DNA of 64,000 nucleotides, from the NCBI GenBank assembly GCA_029204225.1, contig CM055094.1:62262442-62326441 (forward strand), given 5' to 3'. Positions 62,481 to 64,000 of this stretch are shown here, piece after piece (position 1 is the stretch's first letter; every line of letters begins with the position of its first letter). A model generated the notes under the pieces. That model was not told the origin of the DNA and searched no databases. It was given only the letters and a program-made list of their open reading frames with translations. A program made the translations under genes and the position numbers. This DNA comes from Diphasiastrum complanatum (taxonomy: Eukaryota; Streptophyta; Lycopodiopsida; Lycopodiales; Lycopodiaceae).

Positions 62481-63039
62481 GTTCTTACAGTAATTATATG
62501 ATTTGTGGTGGAGTCAATGTTTAGATACCCGGTTCGAACTGACCGATTCGATGGTACGAACCGTGCTCGAATCAGATAGGCCAGGTTCGAACCGGTTTTG
62601 GGGTTTTTGCATGTTTATTGAAATTTGATTCTATATGAGGATTAACCTTGATTCACATTATTGAGACAAGCCTAAATTGGTGCATCTAAGTAAATTGTAA
62701 TCAATGATCATTTAATCAGGCAAGGCATTTACTTGGTGGAATGGGACCTTAATGGTCATTGGTAAAAAATGCCGCAGTTAGCATCTAGTGGACTGTCAAT
62801 GGATTGATCATTGTGGACACTGGCTGCATAGGGCAAACTCCAAGACTTGGGGATGAGCATGGATTTCAAATATGCCATATGGTTGGAACTTGGAACTTGG
62901 AACTTGGGCAATGGATATTGAGTTTGATTTCTAGACTGTGGCAAACTGTATCCTATTCAGTTACCGGTAGGTAGTAGGTAACAACTTGTCAAGTTAGTCC
63001 TCGATGAGCCTTTACAACTTCAGTCTCTTATAGTTAGTA
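62481..63039. other. Intron sequence with no gene recognised
   Basis: Includes a GGTTCGAACYG-type repeated motif around 62530-62600 (three copies) of unknown origin. It lacks the flanking arms of a tRNA. Confidence 0.5.
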
Positions 63040-63130
63040 TGATGCTTTGATAGAAAATCATTCATGGGATCTAGTAGATCTTCCTCAAGGGAAAAATGTT
63101 CTTGGTTGTAAATGGGTACAATCAAGATGG
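63040..63130 (+). pseudogene. Ty1/copia RT N-terminal fragment
   Basis: The plus strand reads LIENHSWDLVDLPQGKNVLG then CKWVQ, the copia RT entry block (W-LV-LP-GK---G-KWV). The following KARLVAKGY equivalent is frameshifted, and nothing further is recognisable. Confidence 0.75.
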
Positions 63131-64000
63131 TGCTATTAATAAGTATATGTGAGAGCCAAGGGTAGGTAAATGAGATACGAAGACGCATGTGAATCATGAT
63201 CTAATGTTAATGCATGAGATTATAGATACAAAGTTGACATGTGTTAATGAGAGGCCTCAAGCAAGATACTACACCACTACTAGGCACCTTAAGCTCATAG
63301 AATCTAGATACAAGAGGGTCGAGGCATGCTAAAGTTTTATGTCAGGTTCAGTCCTTCCTCCAGTTTTAGATTGCATCTAGAATCTAGTTGGGAGACAAGC
63401 ACATAAACTCGTACAATTGTGACCTGTCAACGTGTTACTTCAATAGTTCGGTACTCGATTTCTAGATCACAACGCACATCAGCGATGGTTTTGAGAAGAT
63501 TCATTTTTCCATTGCCTAGGTCCTACATGCATGGATGATGGTCTTACTCTTGATTTAGAAAAAGGAAGAGAGCAGTGTGTCCTCATAGATGAAGCTGCCC
63601 TGGCCACTATCTCTTCTATCATCAAGATTCAATACTAAATAGTTTACCTAACCTTTCGGATCCCTAACCTTTGGCATCGTACTATGTAGGCTCGTCCTAA
63701 TTCCTATCTAATACTAAACCCTAAACCCTAACACCTAATACCTATCACTAATTACCTGAATCCTAATACGTATTTAATATAATCTATCATCTTTCAATAT
63801 TCACTCCCCAACCTTGAACCTTGAACCTTGAACCTACTTACTACTTAGTACTAAGACTTTCTAACTTCTAATTCTAACACACTCAATCCTCTCAAGCCTC
63901 AAGGCTCACACTCCTAAATTCTAAGCTCTCTCCCTCTCCCTCACACTCACACTCTGTTAGGGACCCAACTCCCTTGGGTCCACGAAGCTGTCCTATACGA
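63131..64000. other. Intron sequence; short telomere-like and heptamer repeats
   Basis: CCCTAAACCCTAA occurs once near 63718-63731. AACCTTG repeats about three times near 63813-63835. No gene recognised. Proteasome exon 7 is not found here. Confidence 0.5.

Noticed and set aside
62520-62600. tRNA gene suggested by GGTTCGAA motifs
   Set aside because: The motif repeats without acceptor, D or anticodon arms.
63717-63731. Interstitial telomere repeat
   Set aside because: Only two CCCTAAA units in a stretch rich in similar short words. Chance is sufficient.

Overview
This is nuclear DNA of a land plant. The evidence is a plastid-targeted ATP synthase delta-chain gene, a DGCR14/ES2 spliceosome-factor gene, a plant-type 20S proteasome alpha-5 gene with canonical GT-AG introns, and abundant plant Ty1/copia, Ty3/gypsy, hAT, CACTA-like and LINE relics. 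Very long introns, low gene density, many long (CT)n/(GA)n arrays and a Penelope-like reverse transcriptase suggest a large non-flowering plant genome (fern, lycophyte or gymnosperm). That placement is inference, and I cannot name the species.

Layout. 1-1060: 5' part of a minus-strand LTR element with a tRNA-Asp primer-binding site. 2150-2640: a diverged tandem duplication. 2945-3751 (-): atpD. 5490-7560: CpG-rich near-palindromic repeats beside a CACTA-type remnant. 8341-19290: a nest in which copia element B (minus, internally deleted) is split by complete copia element A (11883-18311, TSD CAATC). A keeps a 1247-codon Gag-PR-IN frame, but its RT is replaced by about 340 unrecognised codons, and its 3' LTR carries an inverted gag fragment of another copia. 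19590-20760: copia relic D. 20760-25960: mostly unassignable intergenic DNA. 25969-27624 (-): ES2/DGCR14, with a tandem-repeated 5' flank and a G tract. 29567-31590 and 32690-34060: copia relics C (minus) and E (plus). 34125-40706: two units that open with the same roughly 630-bp sequence, each bounded by (CT)n arrays. The first carries a decayed Penelope-like RT, and both carry evenly spaced small hairpins. 41150-42873: copia relic F. 43251-43467: a foldback/MITE.

44130-end: the proteasome alpha-5 gene (+). Its first six exons are placed exactly (44275-60474) and the remaining exons lie past the window. Intron 2 is 11.2 kb and holds a hAT fragment, copia gag debris, a LINE-type ORF1 split by a complete but internally deleted Ty3/gypsy element (50222-53140, TSD TGGGG), a 220-bp (GA)n array and a second hAT relic. 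Intron 6 holds a decayed LINE and runs off the window.

The three host genes are unrelated housekeeping functions: plastid ATP synthesis, pre-mRNA splicing and protein turnover. Nothing suggests they work together. The notable biology is in the mobile DNA: a copia element that swapped its RT for an open foreign segment, and a microsatellite-bounded Penelope-like element with a hairpin array.
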